DNA of 64,000 nt, from contig NC_054873.1 in NCBI RefSeq assembly GCF_018320785.1, forward strand, positions 25,014,196 to 25,078,195. Reading direction: 5' to 3'. Of the stretch, positions 11,683 to 23,999 are shown piece by piece. The position numbers and the translations under genes were made by a program. Within the stretch, counting starts at the first letter, position 1; each line of letters starts with the position of its first letter. This DNA comes from Cheilinus undulatus. Its lineage: Eukaryota > Chordata > Actinopteri > Labriformes > Labridae. Under the pieces are notes generated by a model. That model made no database searches and was not told the DNA's origin. It saw only the letters and a list, made by a program, of their open reading frames with translations.

Positions 11683-14554
11683 CAAATAAGGAGCAAACAG
11701 CCACACTAAAGCTTTCATGACAGAGAAGACGTGTTCACTCTTCTGCCAACCTGCTTCGGCATGAGTTTGTGATCATTACTGGGGGATGTAAGCCGATAGC
11801 CATTAGCTTAAATGTAGCTGTAGAAAAGCGGGATATTAGTCAGGCCTCAACCCTATTTCTTAATCAAAACGAGCAAAGAGAAGATGTTTTTGCACATCTC
11901 ACAATAGGCTCCTGCATAAATTTCAGTCTATCTGGCATGTCAACATTGTTTGCAAGGAGTAGAGAGACATTGTAAAATGTTAAATGGACTTAAACTTGAG
12001 TCACACTTTTGAAGAATTGGCCGTCAGTATTAGCTAATCATGCATACACATCCACAGATTTACACACCACTGACATAGCAGTTGGAGCAAATTGGGGTTA
12101 AGTGTCATACCAAGGGGCACTGACATGCAACTGCGGGAGCTTACTACTAATAAAATCAATAAAATCGCTAAAATCAAATTATTGCCCAGGTCTGCTTACT
12201 TTTATCAGCATCTTTTACTCACTTTGGATTGCCTTTTTCACTGAAATGTGCTTTACAAATACCTTGGTTTAAATTCAGCGATCCCCTGCTGCTACTGTAA
12301 GCAGACGGCAGTGTACGCCGCAGTTATGGCAGCTGCCCAAGATGGCAGAGCCCACAAATCTGCCGTAGGTCCATCTATAAACAGACAGCTAGGTCTTTAA
12401 AAGTTTATAATTCAAACCTTGCAGATAGCTGTTTCATTAAAAACCAAACCTAATGTTTTAAATTGCAGCTGTGAGTCATATAGTTACACGGGAGTCAGGT
12501 GTCTCTCTAAATGCAAATGGATAATCAAGAGCTCTGCATCAGGCGTGGACAGGGGACCAACATGACCTGCTGTGTGTATACACCTCAGCTTTAGTGATGG
12601 ATGACTGGCTTGACAGACTGTTGTTCTGTGATGTAGAGAGAGAAACTCCCACTGCGCCTCCCATCCAACATCACACACACAAACACCATGTGCCCCTGCC
12701 TGTAAATAAGGATATACAACATATGATTTTTATTTTTGGATAGAGAATGTGCAATGAAAGGGTAAAAATGTGTCTGTTTTGTGTAATTTAGCACACTAAA
12801 AGCTCTCCTTTCTGATTACATCAGATACAACAACTGTGACTATCAGCTGCTTTTGCTGCACAACCTCTATTTCTCTGTTATTTTCTGCTCCATCTGTGGT
12901 CAACAGGAGGATAACAAAAGGAAAAGCAGAAAAAGAGAGTGAGAACAAGGCCCACCATCCTCTTAGAGAGGACCCTGAAGGGTTTTGGGCCCTGAAAAAT
13001 AAGGCTAATTTGAAGGTCATTTAAAGAGCGCCAGGCAGTGCTGCTCAGGAGGGGGGCCTGTGAACGAGTGCAGGGGAGTAGTTTGGTTCACACCGCTGTG
13101 AGGTAGGCGCTCCGACGCTCTCCCTGGTGCTCTTCATCAATCTCTCCCATCCACAGAGAGCCTCCTCTGACCCACATAGCAACCAAAGAGAGGCGGCTGC
13201 CTTTCTTCCATTATTGATACCACTGCATCACACAACCTGCTCTTACCTGGACCCAGTCAGCAGAGGAGCCACAAAGGTCAGAGGAGCACAGGTGGACATT
13301 TAGCCTCTCATTCACATTCACAGGCAAGCTACTCTGCTTCATTTTGATTCTCCTCTTCCTTCAAAAGTCCTCCAATTTAAAATAAAAGAGATTTAAATAA
13401 AATGTCAAGCAGTTTAACAATTCTCTAGCTCTCTAGCTTAAAAGTAGAGGTCTGTCTAAAGCAGTCAGCCATCTTCACAGAGTGGTAAAACTTACACTTA
13501 AAGGCTAAAGTCTCCCTGACTGATTTAAATAACTTGATCGCTCAATTTATCAATTTTATCATCAAAGCCTTGTTTAATCCATAAAAATGCTCTGGGTTTT
13601 TGCACACAGCATCATGTTACACACTGAGTTAGGACATGTTGTGCAAAACATCATCCGCATATGAAAAGTGCGGAAAGAGAGAGAGAACATAGCAAGAAGC
13701 TAAAAACAGGACAGAGAAATGACATTAAGTGTCCAGAGCTTTTGAACGAGCTACAACAGAGTGAAAACACCACTCAGTACATCTTTTGTATCTCCCTCGT
13801 GTGCACCAAGATTATGTCAACATTGCATTTAGCATTCAATGCTAAAGACACTGACCAGTTTTCTTATTTGTGATTTCTTCTCAGCTAAGAACAAAATCTA
13901 AGAAAAGCTAATGCACTCTTACACACATTTGCATGCTCATTTTACAGGATGACTTTTTTTCGCCATTGTCAGTAGTCAAATATAAATAGAGACACAATGA
14001 TATAGAATTTTAACAACATTTTGCCAAATTTTCCTAAAAAATAGCCCTTTTATAATGTTAAATAACATGTAAAAATGCAGGATTTTAATCTTTTTATTTA
14101 ACCTAGCAATGTTTGACCTTAACTGCAACATGCTAAGATTTCAATTCATATCTTGCAAATTTAACATGCATGAATTTGTAACTTCTGCATATAAGTATAT
14201 TTTTAACAATAAACACTAATTCAAAACAATAAAACCTACCACTAAAAAGATATTTAAATGTGTTTCAGAGATGCTTAATTTATTAACATCAGTTTTTAGA
14301 TAAAAAGTAGGTTTGTAACCATTCCTATACAATTTGAAAAGCACGGCTACCTAATCTGGAATACATCCTTTTCTTATTATAGAACGATGAAAGTATTTTA
14401 TGATGTTAGTGCTGTCTGAAAGATTGATATCATCTGGTTTATGTGTATAAAGAATTTTTCTAATATCCACAACTGGTGTTAAATTAAATAAATTGTAGCA
14501 GCACTACATCCACTTTAGAACAACTGAAGTATTTCTTGGAGTCCAGAATGCAAT
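11683..14554. other. Intergenic DNA, mostly unremarkable
   Basis: Apart from the block at 13.0-13.3 kb, the sequence is AT-rich with no repeat I can name and no coding signal. Confidence 0.55.
13020..13330. promoter_or_regulatory. GC-richer noncoding block
   Basis: Unique-looking sequence with E-box (CAGGTG), GAGGTAGGCGCTCCGACG and CCATTATTGATACC stretches, no coding frame and no repeat match. Possibly conserved regulatory DNA. Confidence 0.3.
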
Positions 14555-14848
14555 TTCCATCCATCCATTTTCTATACCGATATCCCATTTGGGGTAGGGG
14601 GCCTATCCCAGCTGTCATTGGGTGAGAGGCACCCTGGAGTGGTTGCCAGTCAATCGCAGGGCTTATATCCAGAGACATACAACCAGGCACACTCCTACTC
14701 ACACCTACAGCCAGTTTAGAGTCACCAAATAACCTAACGTTGGTGATAGGGGCGGGGGGGCGTACCCAGAGAACTTCCACATGCATGGGGAGAACATGCA
14801 AACTCTGCACAGAAAGGCCCTGACCACAAACCTTCTTAAAGTGAGGCA
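14555..14848 (-). mobile_element. L2/Maui-type LINE 3' end
   Basis: CCATCCATCCATTTTCTATACC, CCTATCCCAGCTGTCATTGG (in part), GCCAGTCAATCGCAGGGC and GGGGAGAACATGCAAACTC are hallmarks of the fish L2 (Maui) 3' region, here inverted. The open frame across it is a relic. Confidence 0.85.
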
Positions 14849-17564
14849 ATGGAGCTCAGCCCTTTTAATTTGGGTATGAGTGATGTCTCATTTTATCTCC
14901 TCTGACTCCAGTGTACCTGTTGTGTTGTGTTTGCAAATAACCCTGTAGTCTCATGCTCTTTTATGGGCATAGAAGTGGTGTTTAAGAAAAACATGCACAA
15001 GCTTCTAGCTTAGGAGCACAATGGCATTCGTCAATTTAAGAACACAGAAAATTAACTTGATGCATGTTTCCTTAAGAAACTTTCCTAAAAACAAATTTAA
15101 GAAAATCGTAAGAAGATATTCCTGAATGAGGCCGAATGAGTCTTATGTTTCAGGGTTTTGACTTCCTTTGTATTTCATTCTAGAGTTTAGGCTCCCAGTG
15201 TTTTACTTGTTCTTCATGTATAGTTTTTCCCAGGCCTTAGATTCTAGTATCTAGTGTTATTTTGTATCAGCATAACTAAAACAGTCAACTTCTCCCTATT
15301 GTGCATCAACAGAAAGCATTTCTTGCCTGCCGTTGACCTCCATAATCAAATCAGATTATCCTTCAAAGTGAACAGAAATTTGTACAAAGTTTGAAGAAAA
15401 TCCTTCACAGCTTTCCTATGATATAGCATCAACAGGCAACAGATGAACATGAGGACCTATGACCTACGACCTTTGACTACTGACCTCCAAAATCCTCTCA
15501 GTTCTTGGGGGACCTTTGATTGAAGAAAAGTTGACCAAACAATTCTCTGTTTCTTGTACCTAAACAGATACTGCTCATTTAACACAAGCTGTAAGCAGGT
15601 GAAATATGTTTTTAATAGACCACTCTGTAAGATTTGAACAATAACTGTGAACTGTAGCAACATTATAGAGTAAGGAAAATGTACAGATTGTCCACTAGCT
15701 ACAACTAGGGTAATAGAGGATCCAAGGCTGGAACAAAGTGTACCAAGGACAGGGTGACGAACCCTTCTCTCTTCATTTTCAGGGATCTTAGCAGTGCCAT
15801 CTCTGTGTTATTGTGTATGTTTGTTTATAAAAGGTTTATGCTTTGGTTTAAAGGGTGTGAGACACAGACAAACCCCATAATGTAGATCCATTTTGATGCT
15901 TCCTTTCAAGGCCATTGGAAAGAGATGAAACTCCCCCATACACATATCTCCCTGACACAGTGCAGCTCAAACTGCAATTATAAAGGAATATACACGCTGT
16001 CAGCGCACAAAACACAGTTATTGGTTTAGTGCACCATTGTCTAAACAAAGAATGGCAATATCACCTCCAAAGCTGCACGTAATCTTTGATTCTGACATAG
16101 AATAGAAAGGCGAGAAGAAGCTTTCGTGGCGGAACAATAGTAGATTTGTTTGCTGCGTATGCTTCAAATTAGGCCAAGGTTTGGCTAAGGATAAACACAA
16201 GTTTAAGCCATTCTAAGTCTGTGCCATATAGCAGGGAACAATCACATTTGAATGCAGAACTATTGTTTAACAAAGCACTGGCATGGAAGAACGCCGCAGC
16301 ATGGAAAGAGAGCTTATCTTATCGCACGGTGACTATCGTGTCTTTGCTGCGGACAGCTTCTGTCGGCTGAAAGGAAGGGGTGCCTGGCTTAAGTGCCTGC
16401 CTTTGTTTTTACCTCTTAACGGCAGCATTGCTCACACATAAACATTTTGATTATAGCTCTGAAACACATTAACTTATGATATGTCCAGATGTCACACTTT
16501 ATCTTAAGTGCAGTAGCTGTGAAGACATCGGCACATTTGCAGAGTCAGAAAAGGTTAACTACAGTTAAAGGCAACAGAATAGAGAGTTTCCCCAAATAAG
16601 TTGCAAATGCATGCACAGTATTCTTCTTAATGTAAGAGGAACATCAAAAGTGCCATACAGAAAGAGCTAGTGAATGTTTTCTTCCTTTAGGACCTGCTCA
16701 AACAGCTGGGATAGACAATTATCTCATCTCACAGATGTTTTTTCAGCCTAAGATACAAGATTAAACTATGACAACTGAATGTAAGTTTGCAATCCCTGTT
16801 GTAAAAGGGTCTGATGATCATGTCAGAGAGGAGGGGTCTGTGGGTTAGCAAACAGGAAGTGAGGACAGCTGTATAAAACGTAGGTGCTAGTGTGTGGTTT
16901 TAGCAAATAACTGACACATCTGACAAGCTTAAGCATAAAATGACTAATGATTCTGGGTGAGTTAGAAAAACAGCAATTATTTTCTGTTGTTTTTATTCAC
17001 GACTGGCTTAAATCTGTGGTGCCAGTTAAAGCACCATGTTTGGAAAGTAGAACATAATATTAAGTCTAAATTGTCTTTTAAACCCACAACTGAAAAAACA
17101 AATTATTTCTTTATGAAACTGTCTTAATAGTTTCAAAGACATAGACTAATATAAGCTCTCTTCTAATGGTATAATGACCAAAAACACATGTTTAAAAGTA
17201 CAACAACATGAGAAACCCTTAAAATCCAATGCATGAAAATAAGTCAATGGGAGAAAAAAGATAATTTTGTTGTGTGGACCTTTTCAAAAAAAAGGAAAAA
17301 AGTAAGATAGGGTAAAGCAACACACGCAAGGTTTTCCACACCACACATAAATATGCTAACCTGACATGCCAGATAGGAAATGTTTGAGAAACGGCAGAGG
17401 CTTTGAAAAACTCGGTGTGTTATTGGATGATGTCTGTCACATCTCTACGGGCCAATCAGAGCAACAAAACATGTGATGTATCAGCTACCAGGGAATAATG
17501 CTACTATAGACATGTAAGTACTCGACTTTTGTCGTTTTTGAAAAGAAAACAACTCACTGTTGTT
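14849..17564. other. Intergenic DNA, mostly unremarkable
   Basis: No gene. Contains the GATA-bearing block at 16.26-16.45 kb. The rest shows only short AT-rich runs. Confidence 0.55.
16262..16445. promoter_or_regulatory. Noncoding block with GATA-type sites
   Basis: AGCTTATCTTATCGCACGG carries two TTATC (GATA) cores, followed by GC-balanced unique sequence. No frame, no repeat. Candidate conserved noncoding element only. Confidence 0.3.
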
Positions 17565-17579
17565 CTTTGTTCTTCTTTT

Positions 17580-17746
17580 TTTTTTTAAGATTTATTTTTG
17601 GGCATTTTTGTGCCTTTATTAGATGGAGGAGGGCAGTGGGTCGGGAGTGGGGGGGAGGCGTGCGGTGGGGGGCCTCGGGCCGGATTTGAACCCGAGCCGC
17701 CTGCGTACATGGGGAGTGCCTTTAACCACTAGGCCACCTGCTCCCC
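17580..17746 (-). mobile_element. tRNA-derived SINE with target duplication
   Basis: On the minus strand it opens GGGGGAGCAGGTGGCCTAGT with a Pol III A box (TGGCCTAGTGGTTAA) and B box (GGTTCAAATCC), then a G/C-rich body and an A-rich tail. A 15-bp duplication CTTTGTTCTTCTTTT flanks it at 17565-17579 and 17747-17761. It is a SINE, not a working tRNA gene. Confidence 0.85.
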
Positions 17747-17899
17747 CTTTGTTCTTCTTTTAACTAAGAATTGTTGTCAAGTTCTGATAAAACTTACGCT
17801 TTAGCAGCATCCACGCTAAGTTCTTCCGCCATAATTACACCGGCCTCTTGCGGCTGCTCGTTGACATCATGACTCTGCAGTGCCTGAAAGTAATGCCCC

Positions 17900-18032
17900 T
17901 CATCGCTGATTGGTCCTGTCACCTTCTAACTGGGCCCAAACGGTTCAGATGGGAGCTTAACAAGATGGATTCGCTAGTGAAAAACAAGGAAATGGACATA
18001 TCCATCTGCTTTGCAAGGTTATAAATATACTA
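17900..18032. repeat. Diverged inverted relative of the 10.6/11.4-kb repeat
   Basis: CAAGATGGATTCGC and CCATCTGCTTTGCAAGGTTA are the reverse complement of the repeat's left part (CTTGCAAAGCAGATGG ... AATCCATCTTG). Confidence 0.55.
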
Positions 18033-21000
18033 CTTTGTTATTTCATTACCCAGGTGATGAAAGACCAGAGTGGTCCAACAAACAAGCATACAACGCATAG
18101 AATTGTCAGAGCAGGTATCTGAGTTGCCATGTTTCCCATGGCACTAACACACAAACCAGAGAAAGGTGGGATATGAACTCCACTGTTCTGCCATGCCTAC
18201 ACGTTTAACAAAAAGAGGTACTATGAGGCTTGATGATAACTGGTTTGATAACTGATGGGCCTACAAGACAGGAAAGCTATCTGTGAAAGATTACTGAAGT
18301 TTGTATCAATGGGAAGCTCCTGCTGTGTGTTAGCCAGCGTGCACTTTGCATTTCTGCAACCACGTAATGCAGCAATGTGAAACCACAGCAAAGATGTGAA
18401 AGCACAAGGTTGTAACGATGGCAGAATCACAATCTGCAACAGGTGGACATGATTGCATACCAAGCTTAGGCATTGGCTCACTAAACTGCTGAATAATCAC
18501 ATTTGCTTTGATTTAAATAGCTCTCTGGTTTTATATCAATGCCAAATGTACCAAATGATTGCATTATTATCACAGAGATTACTGGCATCACCTCTGATTG
18601 TGTGGCTTAAATGGTCTCAGTAAAGTTATTCACTGTCAGTGTTTGTTGGAATGGGTCCATAGAAAAACTTTGAAGGACTGGTGTTTATAGTGTAAACATA
18701 CATTAGATTACATGTTTTTCTTCCGCTGCCTCTATAGAGAGATACTAAACCTACAGCATGCAGGAAGTTTCAGCAGTAAACTAAGTAGTTCAGGTTTAAA
18801 GGGAAATATATATTTATTAGCCAGAGAGCATTTACAGATTATAAGCAATATGTTTTTGGGAGCAACATCTCAACTTTAAGTGAAAGCAACTGTGATGTTA
18901 TCGTCTTTTGAGCGACATTCTTTGAATCTAAAACATAACTAAAAGCAAGAGGATTTTCAATAGAATTTTTTAAAGGACAAAACAATATTTGAAGCAGTTT
19001 CCCTGTAGGAAAATATACACCAGACAAGAATCCCTATCAAAGCAAAGGCTGATTTTGAAGGGTGTTGACCTTCTTCATATTCTTTCATACTGTTAAAATT
19101 TCTGATTATATAACAAGCCTGCAACATTCTTCTATTAAATGCTGCATTACTATAAATCTAGATGGGCAATTTTGTCAGTTAAGTTTCTGAAAGCCTCTCT
19201 GATATTTGGTTTGAATCAGCGATGGCAGGGGCATGGCCACAAGCATTTAATAAACAATGCTTAGGTCCAGGAGCATGCTTTCCCAGGTTTTTTTTTTTTT
19301 TGCTTATCAGGCAGTTATACACACTATTTCTAAGCTATTTTAAATAGGATTTGACCAATTTTGTTTTTTTCAGGGCCCATATTGATTATTTGTCATTCCT
19401 GAGCCTGATAACCAACTTTTAAAAACAATATGCATTTATTATGATGTATAAAATGAACTAAATGTAGCAAAAGTAAGATTGCACAATCAAAAGGATGACG
19501 CTAAAATAAACAATTTAGCCCTGTAATGATCGGCACGAGAAATTGCACAGAGCAGCAGGAACACAGAAAGTGATTTCATAAACTGTGTCAGGGGCGCCCA
19601 GGCTTACAGGTTGACTGGCAGGTAGTCAGGTGGCATCTAGCCAATCAGATTTGATGAGACTTTGGAGAGCGACAATCCAGAGGGAAAAACACACCTTACA
19701 GTGGAGCCAAAGTAGCACACGTTACGATTAACTAATTGTATCAATTTTTGGTAAAATTAAGAGCCAATACTGATAAGTGGCCAAATGCCAAATATCAGAG
19801 TTTATACTTGGCCAGGCTATTACTCCCTAATTTTACACACAAATGTAGGTTTAAAATGCCAACAAATCTGAACATCAGTCAGGAAAAAAATTAAAAACAG
19901 CATCATATTTTTAAAACCCAATTGTTTATAAAGTGTCCTAATCATTCTTAAACCATAATACATTATGTTGAAGATCAATATTGTTCACTTATGCCTGCTT
20001 AAAAAGGGCATAAGCTGTCATAGGTTTCTTCTTTAAAGTACATAACATAGGCACAAAAGGAATTTAGATTAAAAATGTACAACTGAATTGTATTTACCTA
20101 TTTATAGAAAAAGAGAGCATGAGAAGTAAATGTGGGCTTTCCAATACTGATTTATTTATGAATGTGCAGGAAATTTAATATATTGTTGAAGCTGTGTTTT
20201 ATACTGCAGTCTGTGTTTGAGCTCTTAGAAGTTAGAAAAACAAAGTGAGATTTTTTTAAAGTTTGGTAACTAAAATTTTCACAATGTGATTAGTAGGGTC
20301 CATTTGATTGATAACTGGTTTATTATAGTCTGCTTCCATTTTTCTCAACGTAACACTGCATTAACATACTTTTATGAAACTGAAAGATGTGAAGCTTCTG
20401 AGAAAACTTTTGGGGCTTAAGCCTTGAACGCCACTCTTCACTCCACCTTAGGTCGTGGTAAAGTCGATGACTTCTTTTGAAAAATGTTCAATTAAATCCT
20501 CAGGTAATTCTACACTATGGCAGTGCTATTTATTTCAATTTTATTGTTTTTGAGAAATGAGCATTCTCAATGGAGACATTGCAGAAGTATGAATTTAATA
20601 CAATAAATCGTTTTTTGTAACTTAAAGGACATTTTTCTCACTCCACATTCATATATTTGGATTTTTTAAAATCTCATTGTGTGTGAACAGAGGAAGCAAA
20701 AAAAAAAAAAAAGATTTTGTATGTTTTCCCAGAAAAGTTTGCAGTTCTTGGTCAAAATGATGTTTAAATTACACGTTGATGGTTTTGTTGTCATATCACT
20801 AAAAATGACTCCAGTTACTTCAGTTTTAATGTGTGCAGAAATTATGTCATGGACATCATTTATGTACTTTTTTCCAAACTGAATTTTTAATAAAACAGAC
20901 AAAAACATTTTTATGACATTTTTTTAACTCAAAACACTCATGAGCACTCCAACAATCTTAAACAGTTTAAACTGCAAAATAAGTTGGGTTTTTTTGTTAT

Positions 21001-23535
21001 TAGATATGACATTTTTATTCCGTTCAAATTCTAACATTGTGGACTTTAAGACACAATTCAACAGCCTTCAAAATAGAAAGCCTACAAAAAGTTACAGTTA
21101 TGACCTTGTCTCTATGGAATGAATGTTACAAATAGTGGTAGCAACCACTACTAATTTTCAAATCTAATATTCCATTCAGAGATTTTAAATGGCTTAAAAT
21201 AAAGAAAACTATCTTCTGTGATACCTAAAATCTACTCTGCAGTCTGGCTATGATGGTGTGAAAACCAACAATAGATACTTTGAGAGCAAAACAAAACACT
21301 TTAAATATTCTGCTGTGTAGACTAGTTTTGCTCCACACCCTCACCGTGTTGTTGGAATAAAACAGAGAAATGATTAGAAGTGTTTGTATGGAGTTTGGCA
21401 AAGGGTGAGAAATTTTAAGAGCTCACCCTCCACCTCTCATCATCCACCCCCACACACTCCCTGGAAAGTCTACACATCCACACAAACACACAGATGTCAG
21501 AGAGGTCTGAGTGGCTCGAGCCCTGTCACTGAGTGCCTGCTGTGAAAACAGCTCTCCCCCCTCTCCCTCTCCCTCTTCTCTCCTCCCTCCCTCCCTCCCT
21601 CTTCTCTGGACGCCAGCCTGACATACCAGACCTTGTTCGTTAGCACATATTTTTACCTACCGTTACTAAATTAGGAAGCCAGAGGGAGCAAATGGAGTGT
21701 GGCTGCCAAGGCAGAAGAAGAAGGGTCTGATCAGGCCTGGGTTTGCTGAGGGCCCATGCCAGCCCTACCGGCTTCATTAAGAGCCACTTGGGTTTCAGAA
21801 ATAGAAGCCCAGCAGGGACCAGGGCCAAACAGAGCCCTCAATGGCCAGCCAAAAACTCACGGGACAAACAAACAAATAAACGGGTTGTCTCATGGCCTGC
21901 CAGAATCAACCGGCAGCAGCCATCCCAAGGAGCCATAAGAAGTTATCTTAGGCAGTCTTGCACACAAAAAGTGCCCTGCCCCTGGTTTAAAAGTGGTGAC
22001 AGTACACACAGCACCAGCCCCATACTGAATAAATTAACCTAGAAAGCTGTCTCTGGAGAGCAATTTCTCAAAGCAGCCACTAAGACATTACTACTAGTTT
22101 GCTTGGCATGGATTCTGGGTGCTGATGTAAGAAATGATATTTTCACAAGGAAATGTACATTTCCCTTCCTCACTATTGACATAAAACATTTATACCTCTG
22201 AAAATAGTGTGGGAAACAGGTCATTTTTATTTGTATATTTACAATAATATAGGATAATGGCTTTAGTTTGTATTAAAAAAATTGAACAGCCTACTTTTAA
22301 TGAATAGAGGGATTGAGAAGTAACAAAGCTATAAAAAACATTACATCTGTTTCATAACACGTGCTAAAGAGACAAATGAATCCTAAAGACTGTGTAAATT
22401 GCAAAACAAAAAGTGCGACTATTGCATTTTTTTGATGTTTTAAACAAGAACTGTACTGGTTGCCTACAATTCCTACATTTTTTATTATGATTTTGAAACA
22501 GATGATGTATGGATATCCACCTTTGTGCTTATATTAAACAGACTGGACTTAGACATTTACTATTTAAAGCTAAAGTGCAGCAAAATTGTTTTTACTCTGC
22601 CACTTTCTAAGCCATTGCTATAAATGACTAAATGCTGTTATGTAGCTAGAAAATATAATCAGTTCTACTTTTAGGAGGCTTGTAGAAGCTAACATTAAAT
22701 AAAAACACTTCATCTCTGGAAACGAGATTTTAGAGACCCGCAGACAAACTGAAAACACTGTTGCATAATGTGCAATTCTACAAAAGGTTACGAAACCATC
22801 AGAGGAATATCTTTTCAGGTTCATTGTTCACCCTGCCATAGAAGTGCACCTCTCACCTGCTCACTACATCAGCTTCAGTCCATTAAGCATCCACCCACTA
22901 AAACTGATGAGCTATTAGCCACTGAATTTAACATCTTTAGGATCAATGTTGCCTCACCATAACATAAGAGGGCAGATTATGACACAGATAATGTATGCTT
23001 TTGATAAACTGTAACTCATATTTTGCTCCTGTAAATCAGTGCAGCCTCTGATTGCTAAAATGATGTTAATGTTTTACCATTTTAAGATTGTTGCATTTGT
23101 GACAAGGAGATGCTTTACTAAAAATACATAGGCTACCATTTTTAAAGTCTGATAAACAACAATAAGGTCTGAAGATGCACTTTGGATATCACTAAAAAAA
23201 CAGAAATTGCTCTTGGGTTAACTTGCCCCCAGTTTAACACTTTGAAGTAAGCAGGCCCCTATGTGAGGCTAAAATCTCAGCCAAGACTTCTAAAGAACAA
23301 TATTTCAACAATCTCTCTAGTAAGACTGTAACCTAACGTATATGTAGTATAATGTTACTACACCGACATCTTGTGGAGAAATGATCGACCTACAAGTCAT
23401 CTAAAGGATGGACAATAATAAAACGTTGCATCCCTGTTAACAACTTTGAATTTGGTTCTATACAGGTTGTAACAATGTAGCTAAAACCACACCTACCAAG
23501 ACTAAAATATGGCGTATGCGGAGAAGGCAACTTAC
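18033..23535. other. Intergenic DNA upstream of ttc23
   Basis: No exon supported. Contains a MITE fragment at 19.73-19.82 kb, the pyrimidine tract at 21.55 kb and a GC-richer stretch at 21.6-22.0 kb whose open frames resemble nothing known. Confidence 0.55.
21548..21607. repeat. Pyrimidine tract (CT/CCCT-rich)
   Basis: About 60 bases of nearly pure C and T, with CCCTCTCCCTCTCC and CCTCCCTCCCTCCCTC units. Such tracts can form triplex DNA. Confidence 0.8.
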
Positions 23536-23818
23536 TTAGTATTTAGATGTTTCGAGCGACGTATTTAAAACAGCGCAGCTCTTGAATGCACCCTGCTGGC
23601 ACCTCGCGCTCGCCGTGTATGTTTTCATTATCTTCCAGAGAGGCTGTTCCTCAACCTCAACCACAGTTTCACTGAAGAGAGGCAGCCAGCTCATGTTGAA
23701 AAAGCTTTAAGGGTTGAATGGCCTTATTAAAAAGCACGAACAAGTATTTTTGATATCCTAATAAGGACTTTATGAACAAAAAAAATGGGTTTTTGTACGC
23801 CACTGTAGCACGCACCGT

Positions 23819-23832
23819 GTAACCACGGAAAC
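23819..23832 (+). promoter_or_regulatory. RFX X-box upstream of ttc23
   Basis: GTAACCACGGAAAC fits the ciliary X-box consensus GTNRCCNNRGNAAC at every position. It lies 90 bp before the ttc23 ATG, the usual place for RFX-driven ciliary genes, and ttc23 is a ciliary gene. Binding is inferred, not shown. Confidence 0.7.
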
Positions 23833-23922
23833 AAACTCGTAAGGAACACAAACTGCTGATAGCGCGGTAAATGTTGCATTCGAAGACGAATAAAAACGAG
23901 TAAAAACCATAAAAGTCAACCA

Positions 23923-23999
23923 ATGTCTAGCAAAAAAACAACAGCTGAGGATGAAGCAGGGACGAAACGCCGTCCAGATACATCTGTATCGCTGGCTGA
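23923..23999 (+). CDS. ttc23: ttc23 coding exon 1
   Basis: Starts with ATG in context CCAATGT and encodes about 25 residues beginning MSSKKTTAEDEAG, a hydrophilic, poorly conserved N-terminus. It ends in phase 2 at a GTAAGT donor (24000). An alternative more upstream ATG was not seen in this frame. Confidence 0.8.

Noticed and set aside
14484-14849. 121-residue open frame on the minus strand
   Set aside because: It is the translated 3' region of an L2/Maui LINE, not a gene.
17682-17740. tRNA gene on the minus strand
   Set aside because: The A and B boxes belong to a SINE with A-rich tail and a 15-bp target duplication.
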